Below the pieces are notes generated by a model. That model had not been told where the DNA came from, ran no database searches, and saw only the letters and a program-made list of their open reading frames with translations. From an uncultured Bacteroides sp. (GTDB lineage: Bacteria; Bacteroidota; Bacteroidia; Bacteroidales; Bacteroidaceae): DNA of 46,608 bases. The DNA is taken from positions 1 to 46,608 of the forward strand of contig CASELH010000016.1 of assembly GCA_949288715.1 (NCBI GenBank), given 5' to 3'. The translations under genes were made by a program, and so were the position numbers. Numbering within the stretch: the first letter of the stretch is position 1; every line of letters begins with the position of its first letter. Below are positions 1 through 8,789 of this stretch, one piece after another.

Positions 1-174
1 CGCAGATGACGCAGACGGGCGCAGATTTACGCAGATTTATTTCTTTTCGTCATGCTGAACGTAAGTGAAGCATCTCTCACATAATAGGAGATTCTTCACT
101 GCGTTCAGAATGACAGATACATGACGCAGCCCTTAAGAATCTGCGTTCATCTGCGCCCGTCTGCGTCATCTGCG
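1..174. repeat. Nested inverted repeat with tandem arms
   Basis: The outer arms, 1-37 and 138-174, are reverse complements at 35 of 37 positions. Each arm is a run of CGCAGA-type units spaced about 9-10 nt apart. Inside lies a second inverted repeat, 49-76 against 88-114, with TGAACG and GTGAAG blocks on the left arm matched by CTTCAC and CGTTCA on the right. The inner element resembles a dispersed palindrome I have seen in many bacterial genomes (from memory, not searched). No coding sequence is visible. The element lies downstream of pstB, so it could act as a terminator or as a recombination substrate. Confidence 0.85.
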
Positions 175-298
175 TGCCATCGTAAACACACAATTAAATT
201 CCCATTTATCATATAAACTAAATATGATTAGTTACTTATATTCCAAAGCCCTTGCGGTGCCTGCAAAGATGCGAAAAAAAGGCCAATATTGCAAGCCG

Positions 299-1051
299 TC
301 AGCCGAAGCGGCCGGTGATGTAGTTCTGCGTGGCCTCCTTGTCGGGGTGGGTGAATATCTTCTTGGTGTCGCCCATCTCCACCATCTCGCCCATGTAGAA
401 GAAGGCGGTGCGGTCGCTCACGCGGGCGGCCTGCTGCATGTTGTGGGTGACGATGACGATGGTGTACTGCCGCTTCAGCTCGTGGATGAGCTCCTCGACC
501 TTGGCGGTGGAGATGGGGTCGAGGGCCGAGGCGGGTTCGTCCATCAGCAGCACGGAGGGCGACACGGCCATGGCGCGGGCTATGCAGAGGCGTTGCTGCT
601 GGCCACCGGAGAGGGCGTAGGCAGACACCTTGAGCTTGTCCTTCACCTCGTCCCACAGGGCGGCGCCCTTCAGCGTCTCTTCCACGCGCTGGCGGATGAA
701 CTTCTCGTCTTTCACGCCGTTGACGCGCAGGCCGTAGGCCACGTTCTCGAAGATGCTCTTGGGGAAGGGGTTGGGCCGCTGGAACACCATGCCCACGTGG
801 CGGCGCAGTTCGTCCACACGGACGCCTTTGCCGTAGATGTCTTGTCCGTCGATGCGTATCTGCCCCTCCAGGCGGGTGTCGGGGATGAGGTCGTTCATGC
901 GGTTCAAGAGGCGCAGGAAGGTGGACTTCCCGCATCCCGAGGGGCCGATGAAGGCCACTACCGAGCGTTCCTCGATGTTCATGCTGATGCCTTTCAGGGC
1001 GTGGAACTGCCCGTACCAGAAGTTGACGTCGCGCGTTTCTATCTTGTTCAT
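299..1051 (-). CDS. pstB: Phosphate ABC transporter ATP-binding protein PstB
   Basis: The cytoplasmic ATPase that powers the high-affinity phosphate importer PstSCAB. The 250-residue protein has the usual PstB length. It shows the Walker A loop GPSGCGKST at 36-44, the ABC signature LSGGQ at 147-151 and Walker B VLLMDEP at 167-173, followed by the D-loop SALD. PstB-typical stretches such as the NPFPKSI segment after the Q-loop are present. It is the last pst gene of the minus-strand run pstC-pstA-pstB. The 203-bp gap before it is unusually long for this operon and is largely filled by a 22-bp tandem array. No phoU is visible; it may lie beyond the left edge. Confidence 0.97.
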   Translation of the reverse strand: MNKIETRDVNFWYGQFHALKGISMNIEERSVVAFIGPSGCGKSTFLRLLNRMNDLIPDTRLEGQIRIDGQDIYGKGVRVDELRRHVGMVFQRPNPFPKSIFENVAYGLRVNGVKDEKFIRQRVEETLKGAALWDEVKDKLKVSAYALSGGQQQRLCIARAMAVSPSVLLMDEPASALDPISTAKVEELIHELKRQYTIVIVTHNMQQAARVSDRTAFFYMGEMVEMGDTKKIFTHPDKEATQNYITGRFG

Positions 1052-1100
1052 AGGTCTGATGTGTTATTACTATACTTATAAGATTATCAATCATTTAGTT

Positions 1101-1242
1101 TTCCCAGCTTTTCCCAACGGCTGGGAAAGCCATTCCCAGCTGCTGGGAAGCCTGTTCCCTCCTGCTGGGAAGTGTGTTCCCTCCTACTGGGAAGTATGTT
1201 CCCAGACGCTGGGAACATAATACCCTCCCGCTGGGAACATGG
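1101..1242. repeat. 22-bp tandem array with TTCCCAG/CTGGGAA dyads
   Basis: CTGGGAA occurs at 1121, 1143, 1165, 1187, 1209 and 1231, exactly 22 bp apart. Its partner TTCCC occurs at 1111, 1133, 1155, 1177 and 1199 (TACCC at 1221), again 22 bp apart. Each pair forms a 17-bp dyad; those at 1133 and 1199 are perfect apart from the 3-nt centre. The array lies between pstA and pstB and should be transcribed with the operon as a chain of hairpins. There is no ORF in it on the pst strand. Confidence 0.93.
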
Positions 1243-1254
1243 AGGGACATCCGG

Positions 1255-2112
1255 TCAATTGGTCTTCACCTTCTTCTCGAAGTACCTGCGCAGGGCGTTG
1301 GCCAGCAGGTTCACCAGGAGGATGATGACGATGAGCACCAGCGCCGTGCCGTAGGCTATGGGCAGCTGCGCCTCCATGTCGACCCCGCTGGTGGAGATGA
1401 CATACAGGTGGTAGGGCAACGCCATGCACTGGTCGAGCAGGCTTGCCGGCAGCTGGGGCAGGAAGTAGGCGGCGCAGGTGAAGAGGATGGGGGCCGTCTC
1501 GCCCGACACGCGACCCAGGGCCAGGATGAGCCCGGTGATGATGTTGGGCATGCCCATGGGCAGGATGACGTGCCAGATGGTCTGCAGCTTCGTGGCGCCC
1601 AGCGCGCGGCTGCCCTCGCGCAGGCTGTCGGGGATGGCCTTCAAGGCCTCCTCCGTAGTGCGGATGACCAGCGGCAGACTCAGCAGCCCCAGGGTGAGCG
1701 AGCCGGCCAGAATGCTGTCGCCAAAGTCCAGGTAGTTCACAAACAAGGCCATGCCAAAGAGGCCGAACACGATGGACGGTATGCCGGAGAGGTTGTTGGT
1801 CATCACGCGGATGAAGCGCACTATCCACCCCCGGGGCGCATACTCGTTCATGTAGATGCCGCTCATCACCCCCACGGGGAAGGCAAACAGCGCACTGCCC
1901 ACCATCAGGTAGAACGTGCCCACGATGGCGGGCCAGATGCCGCCGGCCGTCATGCCGTCTTTCGGCGGGGTGGTGATGAACTCCCAGCTGATGACGCCTA
2001 TACCTTTATATATTATAAAGCCCAAGATGGCAAACAAAATGACCACTACACTCAGGCTGAGCAATCGGAACAAGCCGAAAGCCACGTGTTGCGAAATGCG
2101 TTTTCTGTCCAT
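1255..2112 (-). CDS. pstA: Phosphate ABC transporter permease PstA
   Basis: One of the two inner-membrane permeases of the phosphate importer, forming the channel with PstC. The 285-residue protein has hydrophobic segments spread along its length, with the first at about residues 15-40. It carries the binding-protein-dependent permease (EAA) loop, visible as EALKAIPDSLREGSRALGAT, which contacts PstB. The start follows the pstC stop by 14 nt, so it is probably cotranscribed and translated close behind pstC. Length and motifs fit the family; nothing looks damaged. Confidence 0.95.
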   Translation of the reverse strand: MDRKRISQHVAFGLFRLLSLSVVVILFAILGFIIYKGIGVISWEFITTPPKDGMTAGGIWPAIVGTFYLMVGSALFAFPVGVMSGIYMNEYAPRGWIVRFIRVMTNNLSGIPSIVFGLFGMALFVNYLDFGDSILAGSLTLGLLSLPLVIRTTEEALKAIPDSLREGSRALGATKLQTIWHVILPMGMPNIITGLILALGRVSGETAPILFTCAAYFLPQLPASLLDQCMALPYHLYVISTSGVDMEAQLPIAYGTALVLIVIILLVNLLANALRRYFEKKVKTN

Positions 2113-2126
2113 GACACGGATATAAG

Positions 2127-3311
2127 TTACTTTTGTTTGGATGACACGGCCTCGACCGTGAAGTTGATAAGCAGACTGATGAAGAACAGCACCACGCCCA
2201 GCAGGAACAGTGCCTGGTAGTGGGCACCTCCGGCCGGAGCCTCGCCCAGTTCGGCGGCAATGGTGGCGGGGATGGTGCGCAGTGGCTCCAGTATGCTGTG
2301 GGGAATGACGGCGGCATTGCCCGTCACCATCAGCACGGCCATCGTTTCGCCCACGGCGCGGCCTATGCCCAGCACCACACCCGAGGTGATGCCGGAGATG
2401 GAGTAAGGAATCACCACTTTATATATGGTCTGCCACTGCGACGCACCCAAGGCCAGACTGGCCTCGCGCATGGCACGGGGGCAACCCCGCATGGCATCTT
2501 CCGTCACCGTAATGATGGTGGGCAGGGCCATGATGGCCAGCACCAGCGCGCCTGCCAGTCCGCTCTCGCCCACGGGCAGATCGAACGCCTGCTGCAAGAA
2601 GGGCACAATGACTATCAGGCCGAAGAAGCCGTACACCACCGACGGAATGCCGCTAAGCAGCTCGATGACAGGTTTCAGCAAGTTTCTTATCTTGTGATTT
2701 GCCACCTCGGACATGTAAATGGCCACCGCCAGCCCGAAAGGCAAGGCTATCAGTATGGCAAAGAGGCTGACCCACAGCGTGCCGGTGATGAGCGGCAGGA
2801 AGCCGAACTGCGGAGCCGGCGTGGCCGTGGGAAACCACTCTGCCCCGGCCAGCACGTCTCGGACAGAGATGGTCTGGTCCTCCAGCACATGCACCGAGTC
2901 GGGCCTGATGATGAACTGCCCGGGCACAAAGGCCACGATGCCCGGCGTGCGCTCCACCAGCCGGGTGATGCAGTCGCCGGCATTCTCGTAGGCCTCGCCC
3001 AGTTCTTCCTCCGTGTAGTACTCGTTCACGTCCTCCAGGCGGAACAGGCGGATGGGCAGGTCCTCACCGCCCAGCTCCCGCCAGTTGGTGATTTCCTCGT
3101 CGAACACGCCCTTTATCTGGGCGGGCGTCAGCCGGCTCACCGTGTTCTGCCGGTTCAGTGCCAGCACATAGCCCTCTTCCACCACCTTGCTGCCAAACAG
3201 CCCCAAGGCCTCGGAGAAGAGGAACAGCACAATCAGCACGATGGTCAGGCTTGTGACAAAACCGCTGCAAGCCAATATCCCTTCGACAATCTTTTCAAAA
3301 CACCTTTTCAT
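2127..3311 (-). CDS. pstC: Phosphate ABC transporter permease PstC with PstS-like periplasmic insertion
   Basis: The second membrane permease of the phosphate importer. I chose the ATG at 3311 (394 residues, beginning MKRCFEKIVEG), because the 11 extra residues from the upstream in-frame start do not look like a permease N-terminus. The C-terminal two thirds carry the permease fold and the EAA loop (CPRAMREASLALGAS). Residues of about 45-165, between the first two membrane spans, are unlike classical PstC. The stretch with NTVSRLTPAQIKGVF and ITNWRELGGED closely resembles NPVSRLTREQLEAIF and ITNWKDVGGDD in the PstS encoded next door. The phosphate-binding SSGT loop of PstS has no counterpart here. 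It heads the minus-strand pst genes. Confidence 0.93.
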   Translation of the reverse strand: MKRCFEKIVEGILACSGFVTSLTIVLIVLFLFSEALGLFGSKVVEEGYVLALNRQNTVSRLTPAQIKGVFDEEITNWRELGGEDLPIRLFRLEDVNEYYTEEELGEAYENAGDCITRLVERTPGIVAFVPGQFIIRPDSVHVLEDQTISVRDVLAGAEWFPTATPAPQFGFLPLITGTLWVSLFAILIALPFGLAVAIYMSEVANHKIRNLLKPVIELLSGIPSVVYGFFGLIVIVPFLQQAFDLPVGESGLAGALVLAIMALPTIITVTEDAMRGCPRAMREASLALGASQWQTIYKVVIPYSISGITSGVVLGIGRAVGETMAVLMVTGNAAVIPHSILEPLRTIPATIAAELGEAPAGGAHYQALFLLGVVLFFISLLINFTVEAVSSKQK

Positions 3312-3509
3312 GTTTACTCTGTTTACAGGTTTTTCGCGGTGCAAAGAAAGGCCATGGCTGTTAAGGCAGTGTGACTATGGCTTGAAGGATGTGTTACAAA
3401 CGGATTACAAATGTGTTACAAGCTCCATCTTACCCCGAATTGTAAAACGAATGTAACATGGTTTTCTTTACTTTGCGTGCGGTAAGCGCGTGCCGGTGCA
3501 CCCGCTGCC

Positions 3510-3597
3510 GGGCATAGTACGCCCCGCCCGGCAGCGTTGAAACGCCAGCAGGTTAGTGCTTCAACGCCAGCGCGGTAGCGTTCCAACGCCACCGGGA
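3510..3597. repeat. 22-bp tandem array with GCGTTnnAACGC dyads
   Basis: AACGCCA recurs at 3541, 3563 and 3585, exactly 22 bp apart, with a weaker copy (ACGCC) one period upstream at 3519. The units at 3532 and 3576 contain the perfect dyads GCGTT-GA-AACGC and GCGTT-CC-AACGC; the middle unit is degenerate. The array lies between the divergent genes pstC and pstS, in the 5' region of pstS. Confidence 0.85.
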
Positions 3598-3658
3598 GGC
3601 CTGCAAACCGCTGATTACCAACTTGCATTGCTCAGCCATACAGTATATACATAAATAT

Positions 3659-4477
3659 ATGAACGCTAAACAACTCTTTCTGACCACCGCCGCATGCCTG
3701 CTCGCCATAGGGCAGGTGCAGGCGCAACGCATCAAGGGCAGCGACACTGTGCTGCCCATTGCCCAACAGACGGCCGAAGCCTACATGGACTCCGTGCCAC
3801 AGGCACGGGTCACCGTCACCGGAGGAGGCACCGGCGTAGGCATCTCCGCCCTGCTGGACGGCACCACCGACATTGCCATGGCCTCGCGCGCCATCAAGTT
3901 CAGCGAGAAGATGAAGGCCAAGGCCGCCGGCGAAGACTTGCAGGAAGTCATCATTGCCTACGACGCCCTGGCCGTGGTGGTGCACCCGTCCAACCCCGTC
4001 AGTCGGCTCACCCGCGAGCAGCTGGAGGCCATCTTCCGCGGAAAGATAACCAACTGGAAGGACGTGGGGGGCGACGACCGCAAGATAGTGGTCTACTCGC
4101 GCGAAACCTCGTCGGGCACCTACGAATTCTTCAAGGAAAGCGTGCTGAAGAACAAGAACTACATGGCCGGCAGCCTGTCCATGCCTGCCACGGGCGCCAT
4201 CATCCAGTCCGTCAGTCAGACGAAGGGCGCCATAGGCTACGTGGGACTGGCCTACGTCTCGCCCAGGATAAAGACCATAGCCGTGTCCTACGGCAGCGGG
4301 CGCTTTGCGCAGCCCAACCTGCAGAATGCCATCGACAAGAGCTACCCCATTGTGCGCCCGCTCTACTATTATTATAATGGTAAGAACAAGGCGGCGGTAG
4401 ACGGCCTGCTGCAATTCGTGCTTTCGCCCGAAGGGCAAGAAATCATTAAAAAAAGCGGATATATCCCCGTAAAGTAA
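3659..4477 (+). CDS. pstS: Phosphate-binding periplasmic protein PstS
   Basis: The periplasmic receptor that captures phosphate and passes it to PstCAB. The protein (272 residues) begins MNAKQLFL with a signal peptide of about 22 residues ending VQA; this ATG is preferred over an upstream in-frame TTG because it gives a proper signal peptide. The mature part opens with GSDTVLPI and contains SRETSSGTYEFFKE, the family's phosphate-binding Ser-Ser-Gly-Thr loop, then KGAIGYVGLAYV. It has the PBP type 2 fold. It is transcribed away from pstC-pstA-pstB, unlike the single pst operon of enterics, so receptor and channel may be expressed at different levels. Confidence 0.96.
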   Translation: MNAKQLFLTTAACLLAIGQVQAQRIKGSDTVLPIAQQTAEAYMDSVPQARVTVTGGGTGVGISALLDGTTDIAMASRAIKFSEKMKAKAAGEDLQEVIIAYDALAVVVHPSNPVSRLTREQLEAIFRGKITNWKDVGGDDRKIVVYSRETSSGTYEFFKESVLKNKNYMAGSLSMPATGAIIQSVSQTKGAIGYVGLAYVSPRIKTIAVSYGSGRFAQPNLQNAIDKSYPIVRPLYYYYNGKNKAAVDGLLQFVLSPEGQEIIKKSGYIPVK

Positions 4478-4498
4478 GCAAATGATAAAAAATAGTCG

Positions 4499-4506
4499 TA
4501 CTTTTG
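4499..4506 (+). promoter_or_regulatory. Promoter -7 element for glnS
   Basis: TACTTTTG matches the Bacteroides -7 consensus TAnnTTTG and lies 36 bp before the glnS start. I see no good TTTG at the expected -33 spacing. Confidence 0.45.
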
Positions 4507-4542
4507 CGCCACAATACAGATATATAGATATATAGACATATT

Positions 4543-6282
4543 ATGGCAGAAATGACAAAGGAAGAAGCAGGCGAGAAGAAAAGCCTGAACTTCATTGAAC
4601 AGATTGTAGAAAACGACTTGAAGGAAGGCAAAAACGGTGGCAGGGTGCAGACGCGCTTCCCGCCGGAGCCTAACGGATACCTGCATATAGGACACGCCAA
4701 AGCCATCTGTCTGGACTTTGGCATTGCCGCTGCCCACGGCGGGGTGTGCAACCTGCGCTTCGACGACACCAACCCCACCAAGGAAGACGTGGAGTACGTG
4801 GAGGCCATCAAGGAAGACATCCAGTGGCTGGGCTACCAGTGGGGCAACGAGTACTATGCCTCCGACTACTTCCAGCAGCTGTGGGACTTTGCCGTGCGCC
4901 TCATCAAGGAAGGCAAGGCCTACGTGGACGAACAGACCTCCGAACAGATAGCCGAACAGAAAGGCACCCCCACCCAGCCGGGCGTGGAAAGCCCCTACCG
5001 CAACCGCCCCATAGAGGAAAGCCTCGACCTGTTCTACAAGATGAACAGCGGCGAGATTGAGGAAGGAGCCATGGTGCTGCGCGCCAAGATAGACATGGCC
5101 AACCCCAACATGCACTTCCGCGACCCCATCATCTACCGCGTAGTGAAGCATCCGCACCACCGCACGGGCACGAAGTGGAAGGCCTACCCCATGTACGACT
5201 TCGCCCACGGGCAAAGCGACTTCTTCGAGGGCGTCACCCACTCGCTCTGCACGCTGGAGTTCGTGGTGCACCGTCCGCTCTACGACCTCTTCATCGACTG
5301 GCTGAAGGAAGGCAAAGACCTGGACGACAACCGTCCCCGCCAGTACGAATTCAACAAGCTCAACCTGAGCTACACGCTGATGAGCAAACGCAACCTGCTC
5401 ACCTTGGTCAAGGAAGGCCTGGTGAACGGCTGGGACGACCCCCGCATGCCTACCATCTGCGGCTTCCGCCGCCGTGGCTACTCGCCCGAGTCCATCCATA
5501 AGTTTATCGACAAGATAGGCTACACCACCTACGATGCCCTCAACGAGTTTGCCCTGCTGGAGAGTGCCGTGCGCGAAGACCTCAACGAACGGGCCACCCG
5601 CATATCGGCCGTGCTCAACCCCGTGAAGCTCGTCATCACCAACTATCCCGAAGGCCAGGTGGAGGAGCTGGAAGCCGTCAACAACCCCGAACGTCCCGAA
5701 GAAGGCACGCACACCATCGAGTTCAGCCGCGAGCTGTGGATGGAGCGCGAAGACTTTATGGAAGACGCCCCCAAGAAATACTTCCGCATGACGCCCGGGC
5801 AGGAAGTGCGCCTCAAGAGCTCGTACATCGTGAAGTGCACCGGCTGCAAGAAGAACGAGGCCGGCGAGGTGGTGGAAGTCTATGCCGAATACGACCCCGA
5901 CAGCAAGAGCGGCATGCCCGGCGCCAACCGCAAGGTGAAGGGCACGCTGCACTGGGTGAGCTGCGCCCACTGCATTGAGGCCGAAGTGCGCCTGTACGAC
6001 CGCCTCTGGAAGGTGGAGAACCCGCGCGACGCACTGGCCGCCATACGCGAGGAGAAGAACTGCGACGCCCTGACGGCCATGAAGGAAATCATTAATCCAG
6101 ACTCCCTAAAGGTGCTGCCCTGCTGCTACGTAGAGAAGTATGCCGCAGGCATGAAGCCGCTGTCCTACCTCCAGTTCCAGCGCATAGGCTACTTCAACGT
6201 GGACAAAGACTCCACGCCGGAGAAAATGGTGTTCAACCGCACCGTCGGCCTGAAGGACACGTGGAGCAAGATTAACAAATAA
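4543..6282 (+). CDS. glnS: Glutaminyl-tRNA synthetase
   Basis: Charges tRNA-Gln with glutamine in the cytoplasm. The 579-residue class I synthetase carries PPEPNGYLHIGHAKA with the HIGH signature at 48-51, and MSKR at 280-283 as the KMSKS-type loop. The segment WDDPRMPTICGFRRRGY is typical of GlnRS rather than GluRS. The C-terminal anticodon-binding beta-barrel region is present (ATRISAVLNPVKLVI onward), with two Cys pairs (CTGCKK, CAHC) in it. A direct GlnRS implies that tRNA-Gln need not be charged through the GatCAB transamidation route. It has its own candidate promoter and is followed by a TPR gene after 32 nt. Confidence 0.97.
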   Translation: MAEMTKEEAGEKKSLNFIEQIVENDLKEGKNGGRVQTRFPPEPNGYLHIGHAKAICLDFGIAAAHGGVCNLRFDDTNPTKEDVEYVEAIKEDIQWLGYQWGNEYYASDYFQQLWDFAVRLIKEGKAYVDEQTSEQIAEQKGTPTQPGVESPYRNRPIEESLDLFYKMNSGEIEEGAMVLRAKIDMANPNMHFRDPIIYRVVKHPHHRTGTKWKAYPMYDFAHGQSDFFEGVTHSLCTLEFVVHRPLYDLFIDWLKEGKDLDDNRPRQYEFNKLNLSYTLMSKRNLLTLVKEGLVNGWDDPRMPTICGFRRRGYSPESIHKFIDKIGYTTYDALNEFALLESAVREDLNERATRISAVLNPVKLVITNYPEGQVEELEAVNNPERPEEGTHTIEFSRELWMEREDFMEDAPKKYFRMTPGQEVRLKSSYIVKCTGCKKNEAGEVVEVYAEYDPDSKSGMPGANRKVKGTLHWVSCAHCIEAEVRLYDRLWKVENPRDALAAIREEKNCDALTAMKEIINPDSLKVLPCCYVEKYAAGMKPLSYLQFQRIGYFNVDKDSTPEKMVFNRTVGLKDTWSKINK

Positions 6283-6314
6283 CGCATAGGCTACACCATA
6301 TATTATATATATAT

Positions 6315-7736
6315 ATGAACAAGAAGAACCTGTTGTCGGGCCGGGACAGGGAACTGCTGGAAATGGCAGAGTCCTACGAGCAAAGCAAGGCCGAAGGCAG
6401 AAGCATCTACATGGATGCCGAAGACATGGCCGACCTGGCCGACTGGTATGCCATGCGTCGCAAGCCCGGCATGGCCCAAGACGTCGTCACCTACGGCTTG
6501 AAGCTGCACCCCGACAATACCTCGCTGTTGGTGCAACAGGCATACTTGTACTTGGAGAACTTTGAAAGGGACAAAGCCAAAGAAATAGCCTGGCACGGCA
6601 TTGGCGAGGAGACCTCCGAAGTCACCATTCTGCGCGCCCAGCTGCTGCTGGAAGAAGGACGGATGGAAGACGCCCAAGACCTGCTGGACACCATAGAAGA
6701 CAAAGACGACCTGGCCAACATCATCGAGGCGGCCTACATGTACATCGACCTGGGGTATCCCGACAAGGCACGGGCATGGATAGACCTGGGGCGGGGCAAG
6801 TATGACAACGACGAAGCCTACCTGGCCGTGTGCGCCGATGCCCTCTATGCCCAACAGCACATCACCGAGGCCATGGACTACTACAACAAGCTCATCGACA
6901 AGAATCCCTACTCGCCGCTCTACTGGTTCGGGCTAGCGCGGTGCTACTACGAGCAAGGGGCGCTGGACAAGGCCATCGACGCCTGCGACTATGCCACCCT
7001 CTCCGACGAAGAGTTTGCCGACGCCTACCTGCTCAGGGCAAATGCCTTCTACGAGCTGGGCAACGACGAGAAAGCCTTGGACAACTACAAGCAGGCCGAA
7101 CAGCTGAAACTCATATCGCCCGGCTTCCTGTACACCTTCCAAGGCATGGACAAGATAAGCAAAGGCGAATGGCAGAAGGCCTACGAGTACTTGCAGAAGG
7201 CCATCGCGGCCAACAGCAACCGCACCGAGCGCGCCACCCTGCCCGCCCTGTTTGCCAACTCGGGCTACTGCCTGTACAAACTGGGCAAAAGGCAGAAGGC
7301 CGAGGTAGACTGGGACACCGCCCACCTGCTCTCGCCCGAAGACATCGACCCCTACCTCATAGAAGGCCGAGCCTACATGGAGGGAGGGGAAACCGCCAAG
7401 GCACTGGACTGCTGGAAACGCGCCGCCCACCTCTCTCCCTACCCCGAGACGTGGGACGAGATAGGCCTCTACTGCCTCGGCGCAGGACAGCCGGCCTATG
7501 CCAGCCAAGCCTTCGAGCAAGTCAGGGCGCTGGACTCCGGCTACGAGCTCATCAACGAGAAGCTGTCCGTGGCCTACATGATGGCGGGCGACCGCGAGAA
7601 GTTCCGCCACTACAACAGCCTCAGCGCCCACCCCGTCGACCCGCAGAAGCTGGAAGACTTCTACCGGCAGCTGAAGGAACTGAACAAGGAAGACCTGGCA
7701 CAAATCGTCAACAAGCTGCTCGACTCCCTCAGTTAA
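6315..7736 (+). CDS. Tetratricopeptide repeat protein, cytoplasmic
   Basis: A 473-residue protein made almost wholly of TPR-like helical pairs. Clear units include SPLYWFGLARCYYEQGALDKAIDACDYA, which is followed by ADAYLLRANAFYELGNDEKALDNYKQA. No signal peptide or membrane span is seen, so it should be cytoplasmic. TPR proteins are interaction scaffolds; the partner cannot be read from sequence. It starts 32 nt after glnS on the same strand and is followed 40 nt later by a DedA gene, so cotranscription is likely. I assign no specific function. Confidence 0.85.
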   Translation: MNKKNLLSGRDRELLEMAESYEQSKAEGRSIYMDAEDMADLADWYAMRRKPGMAQDVVTYGLKLHPDNTSLLVQQAYLYLENFERDKAKEIAWHGIGEETSEVTILRAQLLLEEGRMEDAQDLLDTIEDKDDLANIIEAAYMYIDLGYPDKARAWIDLGRGKYDNDEAYLAVCADALYAQQHITEAMDYYNKLIDKNPYSPLYWFGLARCYYEQGALDKAIDACDYATLSDEEFADAYLLRANAFYELGNDEKALDNYKQAEQLKLISPGFLYTFQGMDKISKGEWQKAYEYLQKAIAANSNRTERATLPALFANSGYCLYKLGKRQKAEVDWDTAHLLSPEDIDPYLIEGRAYMEGGETAKALDCWKRAAHLSPYPETWDEIGLYCLGAGQPAYASQAFEQVRALDSGYELINEKLSVAYMMAGDREKFRHYNSLSAHPVDPQKLEDFYRQLKELNKEDLAQIVNKLLDSLS

Positions 7737-7776
7737 ACCACTAAAAAGAACTCAAAACAATAGCATTACACAACAC

Positions 7777-8430
7777 ATGGAATCATCTGCCGAACTCATC
7801 CGCTGGGTGCTCGAAAACCTCAACTACTGGGTTGTCACCCTGTTCATGGCCATCGAAAGCTCGTTCATCCCCTTCCCCTCCGAAGTCGTGGTGCCCCCCG
7901 CCGCCTGGAAAGCCATGGCCGACGACTCGATGAACATTGCCCTCGTCGTCGTCTTCGCCACCATCGGGGCCGACATCGGCGCGCTGGTCAACTACTACCT
8001 GGCCAAGTGGCTGGGCCGCCCCATCGTCTACAAGTTTGCCAACAGCCGCATCGGCCACATGTGCCTGCTCGACGAGCAGAAGGTGCGCCATGCCGAAGAG
8101 TACTTCCGCAAGCACGGCGCCGCCTCCACCTTCTTCGGCCGCCTCATCCCCGCCGTGCGCCAGCTCATCAGCATCCCCGCCGGGCTGGCCGGCATGAAGA
8201 TGCGCCCCTTCCTGCTCTACACCACCCTGGGCGCCGGGCTGTGGAACATCATCCTCGCCCTCATCGGCTACCTCATCTACCGCTTCACCCCGGTCAAGAC
8301 CACCGAAGACGTCTACGTCCTCGCCACCAAGTACAGCCACGAGATAGGCTACGGCATCATCGCCCTCGTCGTGCTCCTGCTGGCCTTCTTCATCTATAAG
8401 GGGCTGAAGAAGTCGCCCAAAGCCGCTTGA
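7777..8430 (+). CDS. DedA family inner-membrane protein (VTT domain)
   Basis: A multi-span membrane protein of 217 residues with the DedA/VTT hallmarks. An amphipathic N-terminal segment contains ESSFIPFPSEVV, and a conserved core reads FFGRLIPAVRQLISIPAG followed by LAGMKMRPFLLYTTLG. The Arg residues of that core are required in characterised DedA proteins, some of which move or flip undecaprenyl phosphate or phospholipids. The C-terminus ends in a hydrophobic span and a Lys-rich tail (KGLKKSPKAA). A terminator follows, so it probably ends the glnS-TPR-dedA transcript. The substrate is not deducible. Confidence 0.92.
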   Translation: MESSAELIRWVLENLNYWVVTLFMAIESSFIPFPSEVVVPPAAWKAMADDSMNIALVVVFATIGADIGALVNYYLAKWLGRPIVYKFANSRIGHMCLLDEQKVRHAEEYFRKHGAASTFFGRLIPAVRQLISIPAGLAGMKMRPFLLYTTLGAGLWNIILALIGYLIYRFTPVKTTEDVYVLATKYSHEIGYGIIALVVLLLAFFIYKGLKKSPKAA

Positions 8431-8458
8431 CCAGGCCCGCGCCCCTACAGAGCCAAGC

Positions 8459-8505
8459 CCGCCCCACGGTGAAAACTTCCCCTCACCCGTAGGGCGGACT
8501 TTTTT
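8459..8505 (+). terminator. Rho-independent terminator after the DedA gene
   Basis: A stem pairs CCGCCCCACGG (8459-8469) with CCGTAGGGCGG (8487-8497) with one mismatch, followed by a run of six T at 8500-8505. It separates the glnS transcript from the DUF4494 gene. Confidence 0.72.
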
Positions 8506-8789
8506 CTATCCCTTGGGAAAGTTCTCTTCGCTAAGAGAAAATCTATATTACCAGCCTTGGTTTATAGACTTTTCTTCATCAAAAGCATCTTTCTGCACAC
8601 ATACCGGACATTTTGCGCTGCGATGGCAGGAACTTCCCCTCCCAAAAGGGACAGCCAATCCTGCAGCCCGGCAACAATCTTCGCCCCCACATCGCCCCTT
8701 TTTCCGTTTTTTATCGTACATTTGCGGCATGAAGGGGTGGAAACTGTCCGCCCCATACGTTAAACCCTTAAAAGACAACTGACAGAATT
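8506..8789. other. Intergenic region with promoter, otherwise no recognised feature
   Basis: From the terminator to the DUF4494 start I see only a promoter -7 element near 8717 and no convincing gene. A 17-codon ORF at 8729-8782 starts at about the predicted transcript start and is probably chance. Confidence 0.5.
8717..8724 (+). promoter_or_regulatory. Promoter -7 element for the DUF4494 gene
   Basis: TACATTTG is a perfect TAnnTTTG match, 66 bp before the DUF4494 start and downstream of the terminator. A T-rich stretch lies upstream, but no clear TTTG at -33. Confidence 0.55.

Noticed and set aside
4372-5970. A 532-codon minus-strand ORF opposite glnS
   Set aside because: It is antisense to a clear glnS; long shadow frames are expected in GC-rich coding DNA.
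8729-8782. A 17-codon upstream ORF before DUF4494
   Set aside because: It would start at about the transcript start, and its codons show no amino acid bias; probably chance.
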